DNA of 49,647 nt from Anaerolineales bacterium UBA1429 (GCA_002329325.1 DCTX01000067.1:50561-100207); one strand, 5' to 3'. Shown: positions 17,251 through 25,744, counted from the stretch's first letter. Notes: generated from the letters alone by a model not told the origin. Made by a program: numbers and translations.

Positions 17251-18338
17251 CCTACCTCCTCCTTTCCCGCACCTACGGCATGCACCTGTACACCGCCGAC
17301 CTAGCCCAGGCGGTCTTGGAGGCGGGCGGCGATGTGCATCTGGTCACAGTCGCGGGCTATCCCGCACACGTGTATGACCCGCGGGTACAGGTGCACGCGA
17401 TTTGGCCAGGGGAGGGGCGCACCATGTCGGCCGGCCCGCTGCTGCAGGGCGGGGTGGAGCGGGTTGTCCGGCAAGTGCGGCAGATCTCGTCCGACATCGC
17501 GCATTTCACGGGGCCGCAGCTCCTGGCGCCCCTGATCGCGCGCCGCCTCCGGGCCTCGGGGATCCCTGTCGTGTACTCTCTTCACGACCTGGATCCACAC
17601 CCCGGCGCCGTCTATGGTCGGGCCTTGCACCTGTGGAACCGCGGCGTCATCGCCCACGCAGACCGGATTCTGGTGCACGCGACTGTCTACCGCGACCGAC
17701 TTCTCGCCACGGGCCCTGGGCCCGAACGGGTGGTCCGGCTACCTCTGCTACACCTGTTCGTGGGCAGCGCCTATGTGCCGGATCTGTCAGGAGCAGACTC
17801 CGGCGGCACCTTTGGGCCTTGCGCTCTGTTCTTCGGGCGAGTGACGCGCTACAAGGGTGTGGATGTGTTGCTGAGAGCGTGGGATGGGCTCACCACACGG
17901 CCCACGGACTGGCAGTTGATCATTGCCGGTCAGGGCGACCGAGATGCCGAGCCAGGCGGCCCTCTTCCGGTGGGCGTCGAGCGCAGGAACCGTCTGGTTG
18001 ACGATGCTGAGGCGATCGCACTGTTTCAGCGATGCAGCGTCCTGGTGCTGCCCTACACTGGCGCGACCCAATCGGCGCTGATTCCGGCCGCCTACTACTT
18101 TGGCAAGCCCGTGATCGCTACTCGCTCAGGTGCGCTGCCCGAGTACGTGGCAGAGGGCGAGACGGGCTGGCTGGTGCCAGAGGATGACCCGGACGCGTTG
18201 AGGCAGGCCCTTGCAGAGGCTCTCGGCGATCCGGAGGGCTCGCGTCGGATGGGCAGGGCCGGACGCGCGTGGTATGATGAACAGCGGATTGGAGAGCGCA
18301 AGGGAGTCCTCGCGCTCTACGAGGAGATGCGCACGTGA
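17238..18338 (+). CDS. Glycosyltransferase family 4 (GT-B fold)
   Basis: GT-B glycosyltransferase of 366 residues. N-terminal domain: SRTYGMHLYTADLAQAVLEAG. Donor domain: LFFGRVTRYKGVDVLLRAW, LIIAGQGD, and the binding segment TQSALIPAAYYFGKPVIAT followed by GALPEYVAEGETGWLVPEDD, a standard GT4 ending; the first Glu of the EX7E motif appears as Gln. It starts at a GTG at 17238 that overlaps the kinase-like gene by 13 bases, preceded by AGGAGAGGGG (17227-17235). It returns to the high GC of the operon core. Donor sugar unknown. Confidence 0.9.
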   Translation: MLSIAYLLLSRTYGMHLYTADLAQAVLEAGGDVHLVTVAGYPAHVYDPRVQVHAIWPGEGRTMSAGPLLQGGVERVVRQVRQISSDIAHFTGPQLLAPLIARRLRASGIPVVYSLHDLDPHPGAVYGRALHLWNRGVIAHADRILVHATVYRDRLLATGPGPERVVRLPLLHLFVGSAYVPDLSGADSGGTFGPCALFFGRVTRYKGVDVLLRAWDGLTTRPTDWQLIIAGQGDRDAEPGGPLPVGVERRNRLVDDAEAIALFQRCSVLVLPYTGATQSALIPAAYYFGKPVIATRSGALPEYVAEGETGWLVPEDDPDALRQALAEALGDPEGSRRMGRAGRAWYDEQRIGERKGVLALYEEMRT

Positions 18339-18413
18339 CTGGCGATCGGATGCCGGGCCCGACATGGCGGCACGATGCATCATGCTGATGGCTGCAGGCG
18401 AAAGGAAGCTGAG

Positions 18414-19640
18414 TTGGCGCGCGTTCTCTTCCTGACACAGGTGCTGCCCTATCCTGTGGATGCCGGGCCCAAGCTGAGGGCCTACTACGTGCTTCGTCAC
18501 CTGGCCCAGAGCCACGATGTGACCCTGGTCTCTTTTGTGCGCACCGAGGATACGCCTGAGGCCGTCGCGCATCTAGCTTCGTTCTGCAGGGCTGTGCACA
18601 CTGTGCCGATGGTGCGATCGTTGGCGCTAAACGTCCGCGCCGTCGCCAAGGCAACGCTGGACGGGCAGCCCATTATCATTGTCCGTGATGAGATCGCCTC
18701 TATGCGGCGCTTGATCCGTCGGTTGGTCGCTGAGACCCTTTTCGACGTCGTCCACGCGGACCAGACCTCCATGGCGCAGTATGGATTGTATGCCCGGCGC
18801 GTGGCGCAATCTGGGCCACGGCCCAGGACGGTATTCGACGTGCACAACGCCCTGCACAGGGTGTACGCCCAGATGCGCGCCGATGAGCCCTCGCTGCTGC
18901 GCAGACTCTACATCGCCCGCGAGCGGGCTGCATTCGAACGCTACGAACATCGCCTCTGGTCACAGTTCGACGCAGCCGTCTTTGTCACCGATGAGGATCG
19001 CGCTGCGGTAGGAGCGCCGCTCGAGGATCGCCCCGGCCTGGCAACCATTCCGATCTGCGCTGCGCCGAAGGATCGTGTTCTTGTGGCCCCGGTACCCGAT
19101 CCGAAGCTCGTCCTGCATCTGGGAACGATGTTCTGGCCGCCGAATGTTCAGGGGATGCTCTGGTTCGCTGGTGAGGTCTGGCCGCTCGTTGTGCGGCGCG
19201 TGCCGGAGGCTCGCTTGGCGATCATCGGGCGTCGGCCGCCCTCCGAGGTGCAGGCGCTGGATGCCGATCCCACGATCAGCGTCCTGGGCTATGTGGAAGA
19301 CCCCACGGCCTACCTGCAGCAGACCGCTGCGTTCGTTGTACCACTGCACGCGGGAGCAGGCATGCGGGTCAAGATACTCGACGGTTGGTCATGGGGAGTG
19401 CCCATCGTGACGACCCGCTTGGGCGCAGAGGGAATTGACATAACCGACGGCCATGAGGCTCTGGTCGCCGACGACCCGGCGGCGTTTGCCGATGCTGTCG
19501 TGAGGCTGTTGCAGGAACCCGCGCTGCGACAGCGCCTGCGCGAGGCGGGGCATCGCAAGGCAGCTACCGCCTACAACTGGCAGGTGCGCTACGCCGAGTG
19601 GGATCGGGTGTACGAGGATGTCCTTGGCAAGGCGGTATAG
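18414..19640 (+). CDS. Glycosyltransferase family 4 (GT-B fold)
   Basis: GT-B glycosyltransferase of 408 residues. I choose the TTG at 18414 because AAAGGAAG (18401-18408) sits 5 bases upstream and the conserved fold starts at once (ARVLFLTQVLPYPVDAGPKL); an ATG at 18375 would add 13 unconserved residues. Donor domain: VLHLGTMFWPPNVQGMLWF, IIGRRPPSEV, and GAGMRVKILDGWSWGVPIV, with Asp replacing the second Glu of EX7E. This layout is the one found in sugar transferases of exosortase and exopolysaccharide loci. A 75-base gap precedes it, and a 73-base gap follows. Confidence 0.88.
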   Translation: MARVLFLTQVLPYPVDAGPKLRAYYVLRHLAQSHDVTLVSFVRTEDTPEAVAHLASFCRAVHTVPMVRSLALNVRAVAKATLDGQPIIIVRDEIASMRRLIRRLVAETLFDVVHADQTSMAQYGLYARRVAQSGPRPRTVFDVHNALHRVYAQMRADEPSLLRRLYIARERAAFERYEHRLWSQFDAAVFVTDEDRAAVGAPLEDRPGLATIPICAAPKDRVLVAPVPDPKLVLHLGTMFWPPNVQGMLWFAGEVWPLVVRRVPEARLAIIGRRPPSEVQALDADPTISVLGYVEDPTAYLQQTAAFVVPLHAGAGMRVKILDGWSWGVPIVTTRLGAEGIDITDGHEALVADDPAAFADAVVRLLQEPALRQRLREAGHRKAATAYNWQVRYAEWDRVYEDVLGKAV

Positions 19641-19713
19641 TGGCGTGGGCCTGAGGCTAGCAGCCATACGTGCCTGAGATTCTGGCAGGCGCCTGGTGTA
19701 TGAGCGAGGATAG

Positions 19714-20433
19714 ATGACACAGACAGACAGGTCCACCATGGACGCCGCTCTGCGCGACGTTCGCGAGAAACGCCTCTTGATTGATGCACAGGATCGCTGG
19801 CTTGTGGGCGGTTTCCGGCCGTATCTTGGCTCGCGTCTCCTGGAGATTGGGTGTGGCTGGGGCAATATCCTCCGGCTTGTGGATGGCTTTGTTGACGAGA
19901 TATCCGCGATAGACGTGGATGAAGAGAGCGTGCTGCGGGTGAGGGCGCTCTATCGGGAGCATCCCCGTTTCACCGCCCTCGTGGGAGACATCTGCGACGC
20001 CGCCACGGTCGAGGCTTTGTCCGGGGAGTTTGATACCGTCCTATCCGTAAATGTGCTCGAGCATATCCGCGATGACCATCTGGCCCTGGCGCACATGAAG
20101 CGGCTCCTGGCCCCAGACGGGTTCCTTGTTGCAGTCGTCCCTGCCCACGAGCACCTCTACAACAGGATGGACCGGGCTATCGGCCATTATCGGCGCTACA
20201 GCAAGGCGGAGATGACCGCCAAGCTCGAGCAAGCTGGCTGCGAGGTCGTGGCACTGCGCTACATCAACGCCTTGGGCGCCCTTGGTTGGCTGGTGAACGG
20301 CTCGATTCTTGGCAGAACGACTCCACCGGCCGGCCAACTAAGGTTGATGAACGCCATCACGCGCGTCTTGCGTGCCCTCGAGCAGCTGGCCGAGCCTCCT
20401 TGCGGCGTATCTCTGCTGGCGGTGGCCCGCTGA
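19714..20433 (+). CDS. Class I SAM-dependent methyltransferase
   Basis: Methyltransferase of 239 residues: motif I LLEIGCGWGNILRLV (about 43-57), AIDVDEESVLRV (strand 2 Asp), motif IV FDTVLSVNVLEHI, and the conserved HYRRYSK segment seen in methyltransferases of cell-surface glycan loci. Residues about 185-205 are hydrophobic. It starts at an ATG 73 bases after the preceding gene. Its TGA shares one base with the ATG of the GT39-like gene (TGATG), so the two are coupled; substrates of such pairs are often polyprenyl-linked sugars, which is inference here. Confidence 0.85.
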   Translation: MTQTDRSTMDAALRDVREKRLLIDAQDRWLVGGFRPYLGSRLLEIGCGWGNILRLVDGFVDEISAIDVDEESVLRVRALYREHPRFTALVGDICDAATVEALSGEFDTVLSVNVLEHIRDDHLALAHMKRLLAPDGFLVAVVPAHEHLYNRMDRAIGHYRRYSKAEMTAKLEQAGCEVVALRYINALGALGWLVNGSILGRTTPPAGQLRLMNAITRVLRALEQLAEPPCGVSLLAVAR

Positions 20434-21737
20434 TGCTGCGCAGACGTCTGCTTATTCTCCTGGTATCCAGCGTCTTGGCCAGGTTGGCAGTGGCGCTTTA
20501 CCTGGGCAGGGACATCGACGCGCCCCCCATGCTTACTGACCAGCGCTCCTACCATGCCCTGGCCATCCGTCTGGTCGAGGGGCAAGGGTTCTCATTCGCC
20601 GGCGGATGGTATCCCTTTGCACCAGCTGACACTCCGACGGCTTTCTGGTCTTTTCTTTACTCTCTCTTTCTGGCCGCCATCTATGCTCTGCTCGGGCCAC
20701 AGGTGCTTGCGGCGCGCGTCGTCCAGGCGGTTCTGGCGGGGGTTCTGCTGCCATACGCTGTCTACCGGCTGGCACAACGGGTCTTCCCCGATCGGGCGGA
20801 GCTGGCGGCATGGTCGCTGGTGTTGGCCGCTGCCTATGCCTACTTTATCCTCTACGCGGCAACGCTGATGACCGAGTCACTCTACATCGTATGCCTGCTC
20901 TGGTCTCTCCGCGTTGCGCTGGATATCGGCGCTGCATTCCGCGGTGGCCGGGCCGTGCCGAGACGCGCGCCCTGGGAGCTGGGCCTCAGCCTGGGTCTGG
21001 CGGCCCTGTTGCGCCAAGCCATCCTGCCCTGGGTGCCTGTGCTGTTCCTATACCTGGTCTGGTGCGGATGGCGAGCCCGGGGGAGCAAGAAGGCGGGCCC
21101 TGGAGCAACCGTGGCATGGCGTCGCGTTTGCGGCCCTTTGGCGATCTCTGGGCTGATCCTTCTGGGATGTATCCTGCCCTTTACCGTCCGCAACTATGTG
21201 GTGTACGACAGCTTTCTGCTCCTCAACTCGAACACCGGCTATGCCATGTACTCGGCCCAACACCCTATGCACGGCGATCGCTTCGACGAGTTCGCTGCGG
21301 CACCCCTCCCCGAGGACCTGCGCGGGCAGGGGCTGAACGAGGCCCAACTCGACCGCGAGTTGCTGCGGCGGGGCATACGCTTCATCCTGGACGAGCCGGT
21401 GCGGTATGTGCGTCTCTGCTTGAGCCGGGTGCGGGCCTACTTCTCGCTGTTGCCGGGTGAGGACACCACGCCTCTGCACGCCGTCGGGCGGTTTGCCGCC
21501 TTGGGCGCATATGCGCCACTCTGGCTCTACGGCGCCTACCTGGCCCTGAGAAGGCCCGCGCTCAGGGCGCATCTGGGCTTGCCTCTGCTCTTCATGGCAT
21601 TCTACACCCTCATGCATGTGCTAACCTGGGCCATGGTCCGCTATCGCCTCCCTGTTGACGCCGTTGCCATGCCGCTGGCGGCCGTTGCCGTGGACGACCT
21701 GTGGCGGCGCATGCCCAGGAGCGCAAGGGCGCGATGA
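20433..21737 (+). CDS. GT39/ArnT-like membrane glycosyltransferase
   Basis: Polytopic GT-C protein of 434 residues. After an Arg-rich start (MLRRRLLILLVSS) the first extracytoplasmic loop carries the acidic DIDAPPMLTDQRSYHALA stretch, where the PMT/ArnT family has its catalytic Asp. About ten further hydrophobic helices follow, with the RNYVVYDSFLLLNSNTGYAMY segment typical of bacterial GT39-like dolichyl-phosphate-mannose transferases. It would use a polyprenyl-phosphate sugar on the outer face of the membrane. The start is the ATG at 20433 overlapping the previous TGA; a longer frame from 20286 lies inside that gene. It is the last gene of the glycan operon, followed by a stem-loop. Confidence 0.85.
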   Translation: MLRRRLLILLVSSVLARLAVALYLGRDIDAPPMLTDQRSYHALAIRLVEGQGFSFAGGWYPFAPADTPTAFWSFLYSLFLAAIYALLGPQVLAARVVQAVLAGVLLPYAVYRLAQRVFPDRAELAAWSLVLAAAYAYFILYAATLMTESLYIVCLLWSLRVALDIGAAFRGGRAVPRRAPWELGLSLGLAALLRQAILPWVPVLFLYLVWCGWRARGSKKAGPGATVAWRRVCGPLAISGLILLGCILPFTVRNYVVYDSFLLLNSNTGYAMYSAQHPMHGDRFDEFAAAPLPEDLRGQGLNEAQLDRELLRRGIRFILDEPVRYVRLCLSRVRAYFSLLPGEDTTPLHAVGRFAALGAYAPLWLYGAYLALRRPALRAHLGLPLLFMAFYTLMHVLTWAMVRYRLPVDAVAMPLAAVAVDDLWRRMPRSARAR

Positions 21738-21767
21738 CGCATCCGGAGCGCCGGTGCCTCATGCGTC
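21736..21767 (+). terminator. Stem-loop after the glycan operon
   Basis: GACGCAT (21736-21742) pairs with ATGCGTC (21761-21767), with an inner CCGG/CCGG pairing. It begins at the stop codon of the GT39-like gene. No T-run follows, so a terminator role is uncertain. Confidence 0.3.
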
Positions 21768-21798
21768 GCACGGCTCACGATGAGACGGGCGTCGGCGG

Positions 21799-21827
21799 TT
21801 GGCGACGCTGGCTGCGCCCGCTATAAT
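21799..21827 (+). promoter_or_regulatory. Sigma-70-like promoter of the MscS gene
   Basis: TTGGCG (21799-21804), a 17-base spacer, then a perfect TATAAT (21822-21827). Transcription would start near 21834, which puts the ATG at 21826 inside the -10 box and leaves the TTG at 21853, behind GAAGGGGGG, as the usable start. Confidence 0.72.
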
Positions 21828-21852
21828 GGGAGCGACAGAAGGGGGGACTGCC

Positions 21853-22911
21853 TTGTCTCTTGCTCCGATACAGGATCGCCTGCTCGACGTGTTGCCTCGC
21901 TGGGTACTGGCCGTCTGCCTCGCCGCCGGACTCTGGGGGCTCTCGCTCGCCCTGCGCCGGTTGGCGATCCGGCGCTTGAGGGCGCGTTGCGAGGAGCCGG
22001 GCGATCACACGTGGGCGCCGGTCTCGCTGGGCGTCGTCGAGGCGACCTCGCCAGCGATCGCGTTGATGCTTGCTTTCTATGCGGGCTCCCTCGTCCTGGC
22101 GTTGCCTGCGTCTCTGGCCGAGTGGATCGGCAGGATCGCGCTCTTTGCCCTGCTGCTGCAGTGTGGCCTCTGGGGCAATGCCCTCATCGCCGGCTGGCTG
22201 GAGGCCTACGAGGCCTCCCACATCCAGGAGGATGCCGCAGGCGTCACGACCATGCACGCCGTGAGCTTTGTGCTGCGCCTGGCGTTCTACGGCGTGGTGC
22301 TGTTGTTGGCCCTGGACAACATCCCGGGCGTCGAGATCACGACGTTGCTGGCCAGCCTCGGCATCGGCGGCATCGCCGTAGCGCTCGCTCTGCAGAACAT
22401 CTTGACCGACCTGTTCGCCTCTCTCTCCATCGCCCTTGACAGACCCTTCGTGATCGGCGACTTTGTGTCTTTCGACGGGCTCTCGGGAACGGTGCAGCAC
22501 ATCGGCCTCAAGACGACGCGGATCCGCAGCCTCACGGGCGAGCAGTTGGTGGTCGGCAACAGCGATCTGCTCAAGCGGGTCATCCTCAACTACAAGCATA
22601 TGGAGGAGCGGCGCGTCGTCTTTCGCCTGGGCGTGACCTACGAGACGCCACATGCCAAGCTGCAGCGCGTTCCGGGGCTGCTGCACGAGATCATCGAGCA
22701 GCAGGAGCAGGTGCGCTTTGAGCGCGCCCACTTTCGCGAGTATGGCGACTCGGCGTTGATCTATGAGATCGTCTACTTTGTGCTGGTGCCGGACTTTTCG
22801 CTGTACATGGATGTCCAGCAGGCCATCAACCTGCTGATCCATGCGCGCTTTGAGGAGGAGGGGATTGAGTTCGCCTATCCCACGACCAAGGTATTCGTGG
22901 CCCAAGCCTAG
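21853..22911 (+). CDS. Mechanosensitive ion channel, MscS family
   Basis: Inner-membrane channel that opens under membrane tension to release solutes during osmotic downshock. The product has 352 residues. Three or four hydrophobic helices come first, then a glycine/alanine-rich pore helix (LLASLGIGGIAVALALQNILT, key residues about 161-180) and the beta domain (RPFVIGDFVSFDGLSGTV, GLKTTRIRSLTGEQLVVGN), then an alpha/beta C-terminus. The start is the TTG at 21853 with GAAGGGGGG upstream; earlier in-frame codons, including the ATG at 21826, overlap the promoter. It has its own promoter and is not clearly part of the glycan operon. Confidence 0.92.
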   Translation: MSLAPIQDRLLDVLPRWVLAVCLAAGLWGLSLALRRLAIRRLRARCEEPGDHTWAPVSLGVVEATSPAIALMLAFYAGSLVLALPASLAEWIGRIALFALLLQCGLWGNALIAGWLEAYEASHIQEDAAGVTTMHAVSFVLRLAFYGVVLLLALDNIPGVEITTLLASLGIGGIAVALALQNILTDLFASLSIALDRPFVIGDFVSFDGLSGTVQHIGLKTTRIRSLTGEQLVVGNSDLLKRVILNYKHMEERRVVFRLGVTYETPHAKLQRVPGLLHEIIEQQEQVRFERAHFREYGDSALIYEIVYFVLVPDFSLYMDVQQAINLLIHARFEEEGIEFAYPTTKVFVAQA

Positions 22912-23006
22912 TGCTGCGCAGGCCAGGCACGGTCTCCGGGCGGCGGAGCCCCGCTCCAGGGCCGTTGTCGCCGACCGCGTGGCTCCGAGTAGATCTGTCG
23001 CACCGA

Positions 23007-23036
23007 TTAGCCTTTTGCTGTAGTTTGTGTTATCCT
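23007..23036 (+). promoter_or_regulatory. Weak candidate promoter of the BY-kinase gene
   Basis: TTAGCC (23007-23012), an 18-base spacer and TATCCT (23031-23036) in the 203-base gap between the MscS and BY-kinase genes. The -10 box is fair and the -35 box poor. Nothing else is evident in the gap. Confidence 0.25.
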
Positions 23037-23114
23037 AGCTCTGTAGGCGCTCTCAACGGCAGCGCCTGATGCCGAGTCCGTCGGAACCGAATCATCTAGA
23101 GGCACGCATGCGAG

Positions 23115-24860
23115 GTGAGTAGACCCAACGCTATGGAGAATCAGCAGATCGATCTGACCCAGTACTGGGCAACGCTGCGCCGCTGGTGGTGGCTGCTCGT
23201 GGCCTGCGCTATCGTCGCCGGAGGCTCCTCCTTCTATGGCACCACGCAGATGCCCCGCATCTACCAGGCCACATCTACCGTTATCGTGGGACAGGCCCTG
23301 GAGCAGGTGAACCCCAGCAACCAGGATTTCTATATCAGCCAGCAGTTGGCCGAGACGTATCGCGAGATGGTCAAGCGTCGGCCCATCCTGGCGGCAGCGG
23401 CCCAGAGCTTGGGCCTCAGTTTCATCCCCTCGTCGGGCGACGTGACTGCCACCACAGTTCCCGCCACCCAGTTGCTCGAGATCAGCGTGCGCGACACCGA
23501 TCCGGAACGCGCCCGGCTGCTGGCCGACGAGATCGCGCAGCAGCTGATCCTGCAGAGCCCCACGGCGGATCCCACGCAGGACGAGCGGCGTGAGTTCATC
23601 CGCGCCCAACTGATCGATCTGGAGGCCAAGATCGACGAGACCGGCGAAGAGATCGAGGCTGAGCAGGAGCGTCTGGAGCAATCCAACAGTGCCCGGGCGA
23701 TCCAGCAGTATCAGGCGAACATCCAGGCCCTGGAGGCCAAGCGCGCGGGTTATCAGAACACGTATGCCTCGCTGCTGCCCTCGGTGCAGGGCGGCACCAA
23801 CCGCATCGCCATGTTCGAGGAGGCCACGCTGCCCACCCGGCCCATCAGCCCCAAGGTGGCTGAGACCGTCGCCAGCGCCGCCGCCATCGGCCTGGCCTTG
23901 GCGCTGGGCGGCGTGCTCCTGATCGAGTATCTCGACGACACCGTCCGCTCGCCGGAGGAAGTCTCTCGCCTCAGCCAGCTACCGGTGATGGCCGCCATCG
24001 CCCGCATGCAGGGCGAGGCGTACACCGAGAAGCTAGTCACGGTACGCGATCCGCTCTCCCCGATCTCCGAGGCGTTCCGCGTGCTGCGCACCGGCGTGCG
24101 TTTCGCCTCAGTGGACAAGCCGCTGCAGACGCTGATGGTTGCCAGCCCCGGCCCCTCCGAGGGCAAGAGCGTTACCGCCGCGAACCTGGCCGTGGTCTTT
24201 GCCGAATCGGGCCTGCGGGTGGTGCTGGTGGATTCGGACCTGCGGCGTCCCGTGCAGCACCGCGTGTTTGGCGTCTCCAATCTCCACGGCTTGAGCGACG
24301 GCATCCTGGAGAGCAACCCCGGCGTGCTGGAGCATGTGCAGCCGACCGATGTGGAGAATCTCTTTGTGCTGACCTCGGGGGATATCCCGCCCAACCCTTC
24401 CGAGCTGCTGGGCTCCGAGCGCATGGCCGAAGTGATCGAGGATCTCAAGCGCAACTATGATCTGGTCATCTTTGACAGCCCGCCCGCCCTCGTGGTGACG
24501 GACGCCACGGTGCTTGGGGCTCGCGTGGACGGCGTGTTGCTGGTCACCGACTCGGGGCAGACGCACCGCCGGGCGGTGGAACGCGCCACGGACGACCTCC
24601 GTCGTAGCCGCGCGAACCTGTTGGGCGTCGTGCTGAACCGGGCAGGCGAGCGAGGCGGCGGCTATGGGTACGGATACGGCTACTACTACTATCATTACCA
24701 CTATCGCTACCAACACGAGGGCGATGGGCAGGGCTCGGGCAGCGATCGAGGCAATGGCCAGGGTAGCTCGAGAAAGATCATCGGGCGTCGGCACAGGTCG
24801 AGCCACTCGTCGCGCCGGCACAAGTCCTCGGCCTCGTCGCGTGAGCAAAGCTCCTCGTAG
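23115..24860 (+). CDS. Wzz/BY-kinase fusion (polysaccharide co-polymerase, Wzc-like)
   Basis: Membrane tyrosine autokinase that sets chain length of an exported polysaccharide, 581 residues. A Wzz domain has a first membrane helix at about 27-45, a coiled coil rich in Glu/Gln at about 165-215 and a second helix at about 250-270. The cytoplasmic kinase has Walker A SPGPSEGKS (about 344-352), Walker A' VVLVDSDLRRP (about 368-378) and Walker B VIFDSPP (about 451). Residues about 514-535 form a Gly/Tyr/His tail (YGYGYGYYYYHYHYRY), the likely autophosphorylation cluster, followed by an Arg/Ser/His-rich end. Start GTG 23115 or ATG 23133; neither has a strong ribosome site. Fused Wzz-kinase proteins normally serve Wzx/Wzy systems, so it raises the question of how it works beside Wzm/Wzt. 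Confidence 0.9.
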   Translation: MSRPNAMENQQIDLTQYWATLRRWWWLLVACAIVAGGSSFYGTTQMPRIYQATSTVIVGQALEQVNPSNQDFYISQQLAETYREMVKRRPILAAAAQSLGLSFIPSSGDVTATTVPATQLLEISVRDTDPERARLLADEIAQQLILQSPTADPTQDERREFIRAQLIDLEAKIDETGEEIEAEQERLEQSNSARAIQQYQANIQALEAKRAGYQNTYASLLPSVQGGTNRIAMFEEATLPTRPISPKVAETVASAAAIGLALALGGVLLIEYLDDTVRSPEEVSRLSQLPVMAAIARMQGEAYTEKLVTVRDPLSPISEAFRVLRTGVRFASVDKPLQTLMVASPGPSEGKSVTAANLAVVFAESGLRVVLVDSDLRRPVQHRVFGVSNLHGLSDGILESNPGVLEHVQPTDVENLFVLTSGDIPPNPSELLGSERMAEVIEDLKRNYDLVIFDSPPALVVTDATVLGARVDGVLLVTDSGQTHRRAVERATDDLRRSRANLLGVVLNRAGERGGGYGYGYGYYYYHYHYRYQHEGDGQGSGSDRGNGQGSSRKIIGRRHRSSHSSRRHKSSASSREQSSS

Positions 24861-24890
24861 CGGAGCGACGATCTCCCCGCGCCGATCCCT

Positions 24891-25628
24891 CTACACGCCG
24901 TTGCTGGGCGCGTCGGGGACTGTGGCATAGTCCACACTGGCCTGGTCTTTCACGATCTGGGCCAACTCGGCGCCAAAGCGCTCCTCCAGGGTCGCCAGAG
25001 CCCGCTGGGCGATGGCGACCCCGGCAGCACCCGTGTGTTCCGCCAGGACGTTCTGCGTCGTCCAGTACAGATGCCCCACATGATAGCTCCAGGGCAGGGT
25101 GGCCGAGTCCCCCAACTCGGCTTGCAGGCAGGCCAGCCTCGCTTCCTCCTCGGAGCCCATCCCAAAGCCGATGTAGACGAACTCGCAGCAAGGGTCGCCC
25201 GCGGGCAGTAGACGGCTCACGGAGAGCTCTAGCGCGGGGCTAAAGCCCTGCACGATCGCCCTGTCGATATCACGGCAGTAGCGATGGCCGTAGCGGGCCA
25301 GCCCCTCCGCTTGCCACGCATCGTTCCAGGGGCACCTCGCGATCTGCATATGCAGCTGGGGAACCAGGGCCACGATCTCGCTGGTATGGGGCGATTCGGG
25401 CGCGATCCACTCCCGGTAGGCGAGGTAGCTAACCCAGTCCAGGGGAAGGCCCCGCGCCGAGGCGCGCTGGGCCATGCGCCGGCCGCGCTGCTGGCCATAG
25501 CGTCGGATCGCCTCGCGGAGCAAATCGTCGGCCGGCAGCTCGCCGAAGGTCTGGATCGCCTCGCGAGCTATCCATGCCATCAACAGGGCGTGGTGAGTGG
25601 GGCCTAGGGAAGGTCGGATAGCGTTCAC
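24891..25628 (-). CDS. ATC-hydrolase-like protein (L-2-amino-thiazoline-4-carboxylate hydrolase family)
   Basis: Cytoplasmic protein of 245 residues that looks like the ATC_hydrolase family, named for an enzyme hydrolysing 2-amino-thiazoline-4-carboxylate toward cysteine. Family-typical segments are CPWNDAWQAEGLARYGHRYC (about 110-129), DIDRAIVQGFSPALEL and GDPCCEFVYIGF; the Cys and acidic residues there are the likely active-site region. The GTG start has a strong AAGGAGGAG 8 bases upstream. It converges with the BY-kinase gene across 30 bases with no clear terminator, and it has its own promoter. Most members of this family are uncharacterised, so the substrate is not assured. Confidence 0.72.
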   Translation of the reverse strand: MNAIRPSLGPTHHALLMAWIAREAIQTFGELPADDLLREAIRRYGQQRGRRMAQRASARGLPLDWVSYLAYREWIAPESPHTSEIVALVPQLHMQIARCPWNDAWQAEGLARYGHRYCRDIDRAIVQGFSPALELSVSRLLPAGDPCCEFVYIGFGMGSEEEARLACLQAELGDSATLPWSYHVGHLYWTTQNVLAEHTGAAGVAIAQRALATLEERFGAELAQIVKDQASVDYATVPDAPSNGV

Positions 25629-25671
25629 GCGCCTATCTCCTCCTTGGGGCGTTGCGGGCGCTCATGGAGAG

Positions 25672-25700
25672 ATGATAGGCGCGCGAGGACGCCGGCGCAA
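25672..25700 (-). promoter_or_regulatory. Promoter of the ATC-hydrolase-like gene
   Basis: On the minus strand TTGCGC (25700-25695), 17 bases, TATCAT (25677-25672), ending about 44 bases before the GTG start. A GNRA-loop hairpin (25690-25707) overlaps the -35 box and could instead be the end of the upstream phosphatase transcript. Confidence 0.45.
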
Positions 25701-25744
25701 GCCGGTGCGTCACCAACGCCCGGCGCCCGTCGGCGCGCGAGCGC

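Noticed and set aside
21826..21828. ATG as the start of the MscS gene
   Set aside because: The ATG falls inside the TATAAT -10 box, so it should not be on the transcript; the TTG at 21853 has a good ribosome site.
21775..22905. A 376-residue minus-strand open frame opposite the MscS gene
   Set aside because: Shadow of the channel gene; the plus-strand frame has promoter, ribosome site and family motifs.
22912..23000. Terminator after the MscS gene
   Set aside because: Only short, imperfect GC pairings (about five bases) are present, without a T-run.
25690..25707. Terminator hairpin after the histidine phosphatase gene
   Set aside because: The stem of seven pairs has one G-U pair and no T-run, and it overlaps the -35 box of the next gene; too weak to list separately.
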